Of a stretch of DNA of 64,000 nt, positions 1 to 11,199 are shown piece by piece. The translations under genes were made by a program, and so were the position numbers. Under the pieces are notes generated by a model. It worked only from the letters and a program-made list of their open reading frames with translations. It made no database searches and was not told the DNA's origin. The stretch is from positions 5,423,254-5,487,253 of the forward strand of contig JAEVLN010000001.1 in the NCBI GenBank assembly GCA_018350325.1. The letters run 5' to 3'. Numbering within the stretch: position 1 is the stretch's first letter; the number at the start of each line of letters is the position of its first letter. This DNA is from Globodera rostochiensis. Its lineage: Eukaryota; Nematoda; Chromadorea; Rhabditida; Heteroderidae.

Positions 1-19
1 TCTCCGCCTTCGCGTTCAT

Positions 20-1031
20 TCATCCCACGACATGTACACAATCTGAATAATAGAAAAATACTTTTTCAACTCGTCCCCCTCCACGACTGACCAATTCATC
101 CTTGCATTCGATTTGGGCGCCCAATTTGTGCGCGTCCAGAAAGAGTTCGCCGACACGGGAAAGCAATGCGAGTTCGTCTCGGGTCATTTGGGGGCCGATG
201 TGATGGGTGAGCAATTCGACCGCGAGCGACCCAACATTGGCGAGCAGAAACGGCGCAGCAGTCGCGTGGCTAACGTCCGAATCGGCACCTAATCATTCAT
301 TCTCAACACTTCAAAAGCATTCATTTTTTAAAACTTCAACTATAGAATCTTAAACCATGGATACAAAACATTTAGCAAACAAGTTTTTGGGGGTAAATGG
401 AGTACTTAACTACTACCACCTCCATCCATTGACAACAGCCCTCTTCGACGCTCAGTGGCGGAGTCATGCCGTTTGACCGCCTCGGAGTAAAGTCGGGAAC
501 GTTGGACCAAATCGAAGTCAAGAGAGCCATTTTCCAGGTTGGTGACGTCAATTATGCTCTGTTGGAAAAGACTTCCAAATTTGCTTTTTTACTCTTTTCC
601 CCAAGTTTCGAGGGGGGGGGGGTTTGAAACTCGGATCGCCAATTGTTTTCCATTCAAGCCCCAGCAGAGATGCCGGTCCCGAGTTAAATCTTTGAGTGCG
701 TTGGGTTTGTTTGTGGCTTGAGGAGACCTGCTGTGTCCTGTCCAGAATTTTGTTCATCAGCTCCTCCTCCTCCTCCTCTCTGCTCCTGGACTGACTGACC
801 GTCCCGCTCTCCGACACTCCGGCACGTGCACTTCCCGTGAAAGTGGCCGCCCCATTGCTTTAGGGATTCGTTTTTTGCTTCAGCCCCCACGAGACCACCG
901 ACCGACCTGTTGGCTGCCGTATATTCTTCGCCTTGCCCACCACCCGCGACTAATCTTTCGTAGTCCATCGCGGCATTCCCTTTACAGCAGCAATATTTTC
1001 GGAGCGTTTGAATGAACCCAGGCAACGGCAT
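20..1031 (-). CDS. LAMTOR1: LAMTOR1 (Ragulator p18) homologue
   Basis: Likely the lysosomal membrane anchor of the Ragulator complex, which recruits Rag GTPases for mTORC1 signalling. Four exons keep frame: 907-1031, 728-857, 420-558 and 20-288, giving 220 codons and a stop at 20-22. The N-terminus has a CCCKG cysteine cluster, fitting lipidation of this family. The centre reads EEELMNKILDRTQQ then SIIDVTNLENG, matching the family's ALLxxILxKTxxNIIDV signature. Near the C-terminus, MTRDELALLSRVGELF and KDELV match the conserved terminal helix. It is longer than the human protein (161 aa) because of a low-complexity insert and a C-terminal tail. Odd: the methionine used is not followed by Gly-Cys, so a short upstream first exon with the true myristoylated start is possible. 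Recognition is by motif order, not by search. Confidence 0.72.
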
Positions 1032-1407
1032 CGTTCGCTGTCACAATATTCCTGAAGTAGCAAAGCACCTCTGGCAGTGTATTTCTGGATGCTAAAAATC
1101 GAATTTTTTTTTTCTTCTTAGTGACTGAACGCCAAAACTAAGATATTCCCTACGAATGTGTGCAACACTCCGCTCGGTGTGCTGGCAACTCAAGATGAAA
1201 ATTCAAACTATATTTCAACTATTTAAGTTTAAGTAACAACTTCAACCTATTGAACGCGCCCGATACTTAATCCGAACTATGAATGAATAAATTTGTGACG
1301 TACCTCAATCATCGATAGTCAACATTTGAAGTAATAAGTTAAAAATAGGCTCAAAAAAAAATAATAATTATGTCTAAGAAAAACAACAATTAAGAAAACA
1401 ATGATGC
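1032..1407. other. AT-rich intergenic stretch
   Basis: No coding or RNA feature seen between the LAMTOR1 5' side and the outer edge of the eIF5 palindrome. Confidence 0.5.
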
Positions 1408-1541
1408 AAATAATTTTGCGTTTATTTAATGAAAGCGAAGCGTGTTACACAAATAAACAAACACTGAATGGGTGAAGGTCCTGGACCGTTCTCTCTTCAA
1501 CATTTAATATTCAATCCATCCAGGCTTCAAATTTTCGCCCT

Positions 1542-3107
1542 TCAGATGTCGTCGATGTCGATGTCTTCCGCACCCCCGGCGTTCTCCGTCTTGCCATTAG
1601 TCGCGCTCACCCCGTTTTGTGCGCCGACCATTCCTTTCTTGTCCTTCTCTACTGTCATGCCGATATTGCGACTTCGGTCGTCGAATGCGACTTCCAAGTC
1701 ATCCTCCGACTCGTCCGACCCCTCCTCCGCCTCCTCAAGCCATTTGAGCACGGGTTGAGCAACTTTGATCATCTCCTTCACCACCTCCTTGTCCGCAAAT
1801 TTCTTGCTAGGCTGAAAATAATCGATTAAAATTAGGACAAGCAGGGTCGGTCGCCCCTACTCGACCAGCACCTGGACGAAAAACTTGCCTTGCTTCCCCA
1901 TGCCAAGACGACATCCTCCTCGCAAATATCATTGTCATAAAGTGCCTTTATGATGTGAGCCGTCTTAGACATCAGGACTCCTTTGTTTTTTTGCACGAGC
2001 TGCTCAATGCCTCCCAGAAGAATTCGTTGAGCCTAAAACTGCTGAGATTAAATAAATTCCACGTCACAAACACTGACCTTCTCGTCCTTCAAGCAAAAGC
2101 GAAGCAGCAGATTTCGATGCTGCTTGATTTGAGTGATGACATTCACATCAAACAGCACGTCGGCTAACAACAACGGAGCCTTCGATTTCAGCTCCAACCG
2201 TTCGGCCTCATTGAGCATCTTCTTGCTGTCCTTCAAAATACAATTCGTGTTTAATCAAAATCCCAAGTCCCGGCTTAAACAACCTGGATGGTGTTGTTCT
2301 TGACCGCCTTGAGGAAGAATTGATGCAACAAATCAAGGCGCTCCTCCACAGATTTGTCCAAGTCCTTGTCAATGACCATTTTGCCGATCTGGCTTGAAAG
2401 CTTCTCCTCCTCTTCAGCGGGTTCCGGTGCCCAATCCTCATCATCCCCTCCATTCGATACAGCATCACTAATAAACGCATTCTCTACCACAACAGCAGTT
2501 TCGTTGGCCTCTTCCGTCGGAACTCCATTGTCATTCTTTGCATCCTTCTCGGCATCAATATTCTCGGATGGCGGCGGATTCTTCAGGATGAATGTCGACA
2601 GTTTTTGTTTTGGGTCCACCATGTAAGTGTGTCCACAAGCCTTGCATTTCCCATTAATTACTTGACGCTTGACAGTCTGAAACAAAATACAAATGTAAGC
2701 GGTATGTCAGGAGGTTGTATACCAGCACGGTTTCCGGATTGTCGCAACTCGGACAAAGCACAAATTTTCTAATAAATCCATCCAAAATGTCCTGAAGTTT
2801 ATTGGCATCATGTTCCCCGTTGACGATGTAGCGTTCGTTTTTCAGATCAAAGTTAGTTTGCGCTCCCAACTCACAACCAAAATATTTTGTCGGATCTAAA
2901 CGCACAACAAAGGCATTAAGTAACACAACGTTCAAAAGCCAAACAAGTCGGTGGACGAGACAAGGCCTTCGCGATGTCGGACATATTTGCGATAACAGTC
3001 TTAATACCATTTCCCTTGCCTTCGACTTTTGCCAAAATGCGAGGCATTTTGTAGCGATAAAACGGATCATGCACACCACGGTTAACGTTGATGCTATTTT
3101 TCGCCAT
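1542..3107 (-). CDS. eif-5: Translation initiation factor eIF5, left copy
   Basis: GTPase-activating protein for eIF2 in the 43S complex and scaffold for multifactor assembly. Mirror image of the right copy. Exons are 2945-3107, 2723-2895, 2284-2676, 2078-2230, 1889-2032 and 1542-1811, coding for 431 aa. It has the N-terminal [16 protein letters not shown] with the arginine-finger region, the CPSCDNPET zinc ribbon half, ILKNPPP, and an acidic C-terminal W2/HEAT domain ending DIDIDDI. It differs from the right copy at one visible residue in exon 5 (Gly here, Gln in the other, a two-base change). No frameshift or stop separates the copies, so both look functional. It ends close to the LAMTOR1 side and has no other partner. 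Confidence 0.95.
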
Positions 3108-3640
3108 TTCGAATCAATTCTAAACACGGAATGAAGTTTGACCGGGTCTTTTACTTGCTCACGCTGGAATTCGACTTGATAAATTTCTCGCTTAATTTTT
3201 CGTTGCCACTGGTGTTCAGCTTAACCAAATTGCATACGACCGCTTCCAGATTGAGCTCAACCAAACCGTTTAACTTCAGTTTCTTCCTTTTTCTCGATAA
3301 CCTTCCTGAATTGAATTTGGTATTAGCGCCGCAAATGGGAAGTTCAAAAGAGAGTACCTCTGAGGCAATCAACCATAAAACAGTAAGTTGACTTCGTGTC
3401 GCTTTGCTTCGAGTTAGAGCACAATGTCATACACTTGAACAACTTATTAGGCTCAGTTTCTTGCGGTTATTGAAGCAAAAGGACGAAGAAATATGATTTT
3501 ATTATCTGAACAATAGAGACAATTGATGCATTTAGCGTATATACAAAAAAACAAAAAGTAGATCCAAGGAAATCCAGGCCTTCGTCAAATCCAGATCCAG
3601 AATTCGGGCATAACCAACCTGTATTTCCTGGATTACAACC

Positions 3641-3896
3641 AACAAATAAAAACAATTTTAACAGTTTGAGAAACTACACGTTTCAAACCAACGAGGGGCG
3701 CAGCCATCCACCCCTTCTTCCCTTATATGGATGAAATTTCGACATTTTTCCATTGATAAGCGGCCAAATAAGCAACCATCAAAATTCAAAATAATCTTCC
3801 AAAATTAAAAATTTGGCGTTCTGTCGTAAACTTTCAAATTTGCGGGTAATCCACCGAAATTCCGGTTTGTCGCCTCAAAAAGAAAAAAAGATTGAT
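3641..3896. other. Palindrome spacer / shared upstream region of the two eIF5 genes
   Basis: 256 bp of unique AT-rich sequence between the palindrome arms. The two eIF5 start codons (3107 and 4430) face away from it. Each arm contributes about 530 bp of identical upstream sequence, so both genes have the same proximal promoter. A 73-codon ORF in each arm (3151-3372 minus, 4165-4386 plus) lies in this 5' region. It matches no family I know and is probably chance or 5' UTR. Confidence 0.6.
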
Positions 3897-4429
3897 GGTT
3901 GTAATCCAGGAAATACAGGTTGGTTATGCCCGAATTCTGGATCTGGATTTGACGAAGGCCTGGATTTCCTTGGATCTACTTTTTGTTTTTTTGTATATAC
4001 GCTAAATGCATCAATTGTCTCTATTGTTCAGATAATAAAATCATATTTCTTCGTCCTTTTGCTTCAATAACCGCAAGAAACTGAGCCTAATAAGTTGTTC
4101 AAGTGTATGACATTGTGCTCTAACTCGAAGCAAAGCGACACGAAGTCAACTTACTGTTTTATGGTTGATTGCCTCAGAGGTACTCTCTTTTGAACTTCGC
4201 ATTTGCGGCGCTAATACCAAATTCAATTCAGGAAGGTTATCGAGAAAAAGGAAGAAACTGAAGTTAAACGGTTTGGTTGAGCTCAATCTGGAAGCGGTCG
4301 TATGCAATTTGGTTAAGCTGAACACCAGTGGCAACGAAAAATTAAGCGAGAAATTTATCAAGTCGAATTCCAGCGTGAGCAAGTAAAAGACCCGGTCAAA
4401 CTTCATTCCGTGTTTAGAATTGATTCGAA

Positions 4430-5995
4430 ATGGCGAAAAATAGCATCAACGTTAACCGTGGTGTGCATGATCCGTTTTATCGCTACAAAATGCCTCGCAT
4501 TTTGGCAAAAGTCGAAGGCAAGGGAAATGGTATTAAGACTGTTATCGCAAATATGTCCGACATCGCGAAGGCCTTGTCTCGTCCACCGACTTGTTTGGCT
4601 TTTGAACGTTGTGTTACTTAATGCCTTTGTTGTGCGTTTAGATCCGACAAAATATTTTGGTTGTGAGTTGGGAGCGCAAACTAACTTTGATCTGAAAAAC
4701 GAACGCTACATCGTCAACGGGGAACATGATGCCAATAAACTTCAGGACATTTTGGATGGATTTATTAGAAAATTTGTGCTTTGTCCGAGTTGCGACAATC
4801 CGGAAACCGTGCTGGTATACAACCTCCTGACATACCACTTACATTTGTATTTTGTTTCAGACTGTCAAGCGTCAAGTAATTAATGGGAAATGCAAGGCTT
4901 GTGGACACACTTACATGGTGGACCCAAAACAAAAACTGTCGACATTCATCCTGAAGAATCCGCCGCCATCCGAGAATATTGATGCCGAGAAGGATGCAAA
5001 GAATGACAATGGAGTTCCGACGGAAGAGGCCAACGAAACTGCTGTTGTGGTAGAGAATGCGTTTATTAGTGATGCTGTATCGAATGGAGGGGATGATGAG
5101 GATTGGGCACCGGAACCCGCTGAAGAGGAGGAGAAGCTTTCAAGCCAGATCGGCAAAATGGTCATTGACAAGGACTTGGACAAATCTGTGGAGGAGCGCC
5201 TTGATTTGTTGCATCAATTCTTCCTCAAGGCGGTCAAGAACAACACCATCCAGGTTGTTTAAGCCGGGACTTGGGATTTTGATTAAACACGAATTGTATT
5301 TTGAAGGACAGCAAGAAGATGCTCAATGAGGCCGAACGGTTGGAGCTGAAATCGAAGGCTCCGTTGTTGTTAGCCGACGTGCTGTTTGATGTGAATGTCA
5401 TCACTCAAATCAAGCAGCATCGAAATCTGCTGCTTCGCTTTTGCTTGAAGGACGAGAAGGTCAGTGTTTGTGACGTGGAATTTATTTAATCTCAGCAGTT
5501 TTAGGCTCAACGAATTCTTCTGGGAGGCATTGAGCAACTCGTGCAAAAAAACAAACAAGTCCTGATGTCTAAGACGGCTCACATCATAAAGGCACTTTAT
5601 GACAATGATATTTGCGAGGAGGATGTCGTCTTGGCATGGGGAAGCAAGGCAAGTTTTTCGTCCGGGTGCTGGTCGAGTAGGGGCGACCGACCCTGCTTGT
5701 CCTAATTTTAATCGATTATTTTCAGCCTAGCAAGAAATTTGCGGACAAGGAGGTGGTGAAGGAGATGATCAAAGTTGCTCAACCCGTGCTCAAATGGCTT
5801 GAGGAGGCGGAGGAGGGGTCGGACGAGTCGGAGGATGACTTGGAAGTCGCATTCGACGACCGAAGTCGCAATATCGGCATGACAGTAGAGAAGGACAAGA
5901 AAGGAATGGTCGGCGCACAAAACGGGGTGAGCGCGACTAATGGCAAGACGGAGAACGCCGGGGGTGCGGAAGACATCGACATCGACGACATCTGA
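4430..5995 (+). CDS. eif-5: Translation initiation factor eIF5, right copy
   Basis: Six exons: 4430-4592, 4642-4814, 4861-5253, 5307-5459, 5505-5648 and 5726-5995, coding for 431 aa, the same length as human eIF5. The N-terminal eIF2beta/eIF5 domain starts [17 protein letters not shown] and contains [11 protein letters not shown]. The zinc-binding half carries CPSC and CKACGH. ILKNPPP is followed by an acidic linker and the W2 domain ([20 protein letters not shown]). The acidic tail includes [11 protein letters not shown] and ends DIDIDDI. Intron 5 starts at 5649 with GC in an AAG/GCAAGT context. No GT donor keeps the frame, so this is a GC-AG intron. An AATAAA at 6111-6116 lies downstream. 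Confidence 0.97.
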
Positions 5996-6246
5996 AGGGC
6001 GAAAATTTGAAGCCTGGATGGATTGAATATTAAATGTTGAAGAGAGAACGGTCCAGGACCTTCACCCATTCAGTGTTTGTTTATTTGTGTTACACGCTTC
6101 GCTTTCATTAAATAAACGCAAAATTATTTATTACTATTATTTTAAGCCGTCCTAAAATAGAGTTGGGTTCATAAATTTATTCTCGAATATCACAGAATTA
6201 ACAACAAGGTTTAAGTATATCACCGTAATCTCTAAATATTAATGTT

Positions 6247-9200
6247 TTATGTGAACGTGGAATGTAGAAGATGCTCGAGTTCATTTTTGTGAATATCTCC
6301 AATAGAAGAGGCAAACCAATCGAGTTCTGGTCGTCCCGCATATTTTAACTAAACGAGCCAATCATTTCCATCTCGAGCTTACGATTCGTACCAAAATTCC
6401 GAACGCGTTGCGAAATCTCGACTCAACAAATGTCCAACAACCGGCATTCCGTGGCTCTTCCTGTGACCAAATGAATTCTTTGGCATTCCAATAGTGTTCA
6501 AAAACGGCAGCAATTTCCTCGGCGGGGAAGGGACAGAGCAATTCCATCCGTATTATAGCCACATTTGTAAGCCGACGCCTGTCTCTTTCCTCCATCAAAA
6601 TGACGGAGTGTTTTCCGGAACAGAAAACAATCTTTGAGGAAGTAAACGAAGTGTTGCCCTGGCGAAGATTTAAGCCTCACTTTTTCAACTTCCTTTCTGT
6701 CCGAGGACAGTTTGTGGTCCAGCAGAATCGGCTTGAAGAAAGTGCCTGGACCAAATTCGTGAAGGGCGCAGACAGTAAAAGAGTGGCGAAGCAGAAGCTT
6801 TGGGGCGACGATCTGACAAAATATTGGTGAACAGCAGCAAGCGCCTAAGGCCGAACCACCACGGGACCCAGCCCTTTGTGTGGGGGGTGGTTGAGGTCGG
6901 CTCCCCCCCCCTTTCCCCCAAAGAATGAAAAACGTACCACCAGAGGCTTTCTGAAGGGAGTGACAACCTTAAAATGGCGATGTTCAAAAGGAGAACCGGT
7001 GGGTAAATGACCTGTCTGCGCAACAAATGGAAATATTGTGCTGAGGTGCTCGGATTTGCGACGAACATGTTGACGTCGTCGCCCTCGAACGGTTCCTGAC
7101 TTTCCCGGCTGTTCGTCAGCTGCAGAAAGCGTTCGATGTGTGCGCTGCTGTGGTCCGGGCCCGCCCCGTCGATGCCGTGGGGCAGCAAAAGGACTAGGCC
7201 ATTCTGGAGAAGCCATTTGCCTGCAGGGAGAGGGGAGGGGAGGGGGGGGGGGAATGGCATTCCACAGAAAGGCATAATCACGCACTCTCTCCGTTCGCGA
7301 TGAGCGTGTCAATTTGCACTTGCGCGCCGTTGTAAAAGTCGCCAAATTGGGCCTAAACGCGATGTTTTTGCCAAATGCGTAATTTTGGACGGTCACAAAC
7401 TTCCCAGAGGACCAGCCGGGCCGGGTTTTCAATGGCAAATCCATACTCAAACCCAACCACCGCCGCTTCCGTCAACGGACTATTCGCAATCTGAAAAAGG
7501 GAATCAATCTAAGGAAGCTTTGGCCATTTGCACCTCCAAAAAGCTGTTCTGCTCGGCCGTGATGTGATTCAGAGGGATGCGTACCTCATCCGTCTGCTGA
7601 TCGACGAGCATCGCGTGCCGATGGCTGAAAGTGGCCCTGCCAACTGTCCAAAACATTTTCCATTTTTGCAGAGAACTTAAAGTCGCCAAGCCAACCGTCT
7701 TGTCCGCTTAACCGAACATCCTAAAACCATCCAAAGTACCGATTTGTGACCAGCAAAAGGGTTAACCGGTAAAAGTCGCATTTAAAATTTGAATAATTCT
7801 CAAAAATTACATTTCCTTGCAGAAGTGTCGCTCCGATGGCCAATGCCTCGGCCGTGCTCCAATCGATCTGTCGCGTTATAGGAAATTAAACTGACAACAA
7901 ATGAGTGACCGGACTTCTCCCGACTCAATTCGCCTCCGTCTGGCATCGATGTGCATTTTTTGGAGGTGAGGATGGACGTTCTGTGCTTAGAGAGAGAGAG
8001 TTTCGTGTCATCCGACGTATTTCTGGGCCACTCACAAAGCCATCCGGAACAGCAACGGACGCGAGGCCAACAAATTTGAGCAATTCAATGTCCGTGCCGG
8101 TGTCCCATTTGGTGATGGCGGAGGGCGCCTGACGAAACCTGCGATTAAACAAAAAGTGACCGAGCCAAAAGGAGTGGGAAAAGGCGGCACCCCTTCCAGA
8201 AACCGTCCAAATGTTCAGCAACTGGCGGCGTTTTGCCTGAATCGACCAGCTCCAACTCTTTGCGCATCGTCTCAGAGTACTCGGAAACGATCGATTCGAA
8301 TTGATCGGCCGAGGAAAGGCCCTCCTCGACAAGCCCATCGACGTAAGCGTCAACCAAACATCGTTTTGAGTCCACAGCGCGATACATTGTCTTAAAATGC
8401 ACTGAAAACCAAAAAGACACCGCACCAATTCACGGGCTGAGTGAATCGAGGATCGTCAAGTTCGTTGTGTCCATAACGTCGCCAGCAAATCAAATTGACA
8501 AAAACGTCTTTGCGAAACTTTTGCCGAAATGCCAGTGCCACCCGTGCCGCGAAAAGCACATTCTTTAATTAATTGTGTATAGCTGCAGGCGAACATTTGT
8601 TCAAATAATGTCCGTGGTGTTGACCAACTTCGACCGATTCGGCATTGACGTGGATGACGGGCGAGTCGATGGCTTTGGCGACATCGGTGCAGTGCAGCGA
8701 AGAACGGCCAATTGCACTTTCGGCAGTGAAAGCGATTTGATTGTTCACTACCAAATGGATGGCACCGCCCACGCGGAAGTGCCTGAAAGGCAAAGGAAAG
8801 GAGAAGGAGGAAGCGTCACCCGAGGGGACAACACAAAACACTCACGGGACCTGAGACATCGCCAGCACCTGAAAAGTTTTCGAATCAAAATTTTCTCCTT
8901 TTGATTCGACCTCCCAAACAACGCCCTGCCCAGTGAACGCCCCGTCGCCGTGATGGTGAACAGGAAGTACTTGCTGAAGACGAAGGAGGAACACATCAAC
9001 AGCAACAACAACAACTCACATCACCAACAATTCCGTCGCCATAATCCCCAACTCTAAATTCCGTAATTTTCAAACGACGACCTAATCAACACGTTATTCG
9101 ACCTGAGTGTTTGTGCACGAGCTCGAGCCTTGCCGGTGCAAACAGCGAGCGAAACCTTTGGAAATTTGCGTTTGATGGGAAGAATCACTTGAACAAACTT

Positions 9201-10739
9201 CGAGATGGGAAGGGTTAGGCAATGTGCTGACGTGCACAGTTTTCCCATCGACGGATGTGTAGTCAAAATGCGAGTGCTGGTGGGTGAGCACCTTCGAAAG
9301 TTGGGGGCAAATTGTATTAGCCCAAATGATTCGTTAATTAATTTCATCTCACATCGCCAATCCCTTTCACGTGGTCGGGAAATTCAGCAAGTCCACGCAT
9401 CTTAACATGGAATTGAATCTCTGAACCGAAAATCTTTTAAAAATAAAAGTTATTCATTTTGGGTTATCGTCTTTGGCGGTTGGATACCTTTCGAAACAAT
9501 TGTCCGCGCGGAAAGTTGAAAAGGACCGTCTGGAGGGCAAGACGTCCTTTCGATGTCAAAACAGTTAAGGGGAAAATATTCGTCACAACAACCTCGATGA
9601 GCACCGTCGAAGATGAACTGTCCGAACATTTACACATTATTGACAAAAGGAGGAGGGACAATTTCGAATAAAATCCCCCCCCCAATTTAATAAAACGGAC
9701 TTCGGAGATTCCGTGCCGAGGGCATTCCTCGAGCAGTTGGCGATAAAATGCGCCAACGGAATCAGCGCCCTAAATAAATACGTGTCGAAATTAATTAACG
9801 AATTTGTTTTTGTGTCGGAATTACCTCTCCGGAGTATCGCTTCAACGTCGGAAATTTGAGTGACACAAACTTTTCCCAAGCCTTTAATGGCCGGATGGAG
9901 CAATTTCTTAATTATATTCGATGCCCAAGACCCCGTCCAAAATGGCCATTTTGCTTGCTGCTGTTGTACCTTCATCTTCAACATCACTTCCGCTGCCTCA
10001 AGCCGTTCATTTGACGTAAAATCGCCGCCCTTTCCGGAATGTTCAAATGCATTGGCCACAAATTGGCGCTCTTCAAAGCTCTGTTGGCAAAGGGATTTTT
10101 GAAAAGCAATTAAATAAATAAATAATGAAAAAATAGAGACAATAAAATCTTTCGTCAAACTCGGGAATTTAACGATCGCTTTTAAACCAACCGTCAGATG
10201 CATAAATTCTGCTGCCACTTTTCCGCAGTAAGTGTCCCTCAAATGTCCGATCAGCTCCCCCAACGTCGCCGTCGCCCCCTCCCCCACCGGCACCTCCAAA
10301 TCGCCATTGTCCCACCCGTAGAGGTCGTAGTCCAACTCGGACACCCTGAACTTCCGTTGGTTACCAACCCCTCGGAAACAGGCCCTAAACCCATCCAACA
10401 ACAACAACAACAACGACCTGAACGGCTCAGAAAGTCCGAGGGGGTCCAAGTCGGCCTGCAAATAGCCGAACCGACGGAATGCGTTAATCAGCGCGCTAAC
10501 ACTTTTTTTCTCAACGCCCCGTCGCATCAAAGCTTAAAGCATAATTTTAAAAAAAAGAAGAAAAAAAAGGCACAAATTAAAATACCCTTTTCCCCCTCGG
10601 CGCCAAGTCGGGCGCCAATCGGCCGTTTGCCGCACCCAAAAATGTTTTTGCCAAGTCGGTATGACCGAAATTGGGCCGTAATTCTTCTGTTAGAGTTCGC
10701 CCATTTGAATATCACCGGTAAATCGCAGAAAAGGGACAT
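6247..10739 (-). CDS. DHTKD1: 2-oxoadipate dehydrogenase E1 (DHTKD1-type)
   Basis: Thiamine-diphosphate-dependent E1 subunit acting in mitochondrial lysine/tryptophan breakdown. The first exon from 10739 is rich in Arg/Lys/Ser without early acids, fitting a targeting peptide. A phase-1 intron then joins GEK to [10 protein letters not shown] and the [16 protein letters not shown] block. Further blocks: [24 protein letters not shown] across an intron; [23 protein letters not shown], typical of DHTKD1 rather than OGDH; the ThDP-side [47 protein letters not shown]; and the transketolase C-terminal [15 protein letters not shown]. The final exon 6247-6348 encodes YAGRPELDW to the stop. Many short introns. 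Family certain; DHTKD1 over OGDH rests mainly on the LPNPSHLE block and the short N-terminus. Confidence 0.9.
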
Positions 10740-11199
10740 CCGAACAAAAACTAAAAAAAAATGAAGACAAAAAATGTCAGTCGATCGAATAGTGTGACTA
10801 ATTTGTAAGAGGTAAATATTTTGAATGAAATTTATATTTGGAGGAATTAACTATTTATGGAATATTTTGTATTTACTGTTTTTATTGGTACCATATTAGA
10901 GCAAGAGCAATGAATAATGTATTGTAATGTAATGATATGAAAGGCAAGTTATTCGTTCAAATTTGATAAAATGTATTGCAATTGCAATGATAAACAACAT
11001 AAATTCAGGAAGGTACAATAAATGCTGAATATACGGCGGGTAGAAGAAAGATTCGGTCATTCTGAGACAATGCCAAAAACGGAGTCCAAACAACCCTCTC
11101 AGAAAATGCCCATTTTTAATTTGGTTGGCTTTAAAAAATGCCATTTTCCACAATCTTTCGTACCAAGTTCCGACCGAATCTTTCGTCCCCTTGCTTTCA
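10740..11199. other. AT-rich intergenic region
   Basis: Lies between the DHTKD1 start and the stop of the B56 gene, both on the minus strand. Only AT-rich simple sequence such as a short TGTAATG-type repeat near 10917-10935; no gene seen. Confidence 0.5.

Larger units (their letters stand above)
1408..6129. repeat. Large near-perfect palindrome containing eIF5 twice
   Basis: Two arms, 1408-3640 and 3897-6129, are reverse complements with strict collinearity: position i pairs with 7537-i along the whole 2,233 bp, without indels in the stretches I checked. The central spacer is 3641-3896. Only a handful of substitutions were seen, e.g. 3338/4199, a two-base change near 1979/5558 and one inside an intron. 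Pairing stops at 1407/6130, about 13 bp after an AATAAA at 6111-6116. The inner arm edge (3571-3640 and its mate) contains a sequence also found at about 57244-57305. Confidence 0.95.

Noticed and set aside
1468..1758. 96-codon ORF on the plus strand (and its mirror at 5779-6069)
   Set aside because: Antisense to the acidic last exon of eIF5; a shadow of GAG/GAT codons.
3151..3372. 73-codon ORF upstream of eIF5 (mirror 4165-4386)
   Set aside because: No family resemblance, and it lies in the common 5' region of eIF5. The copies are identical only because the arms are.
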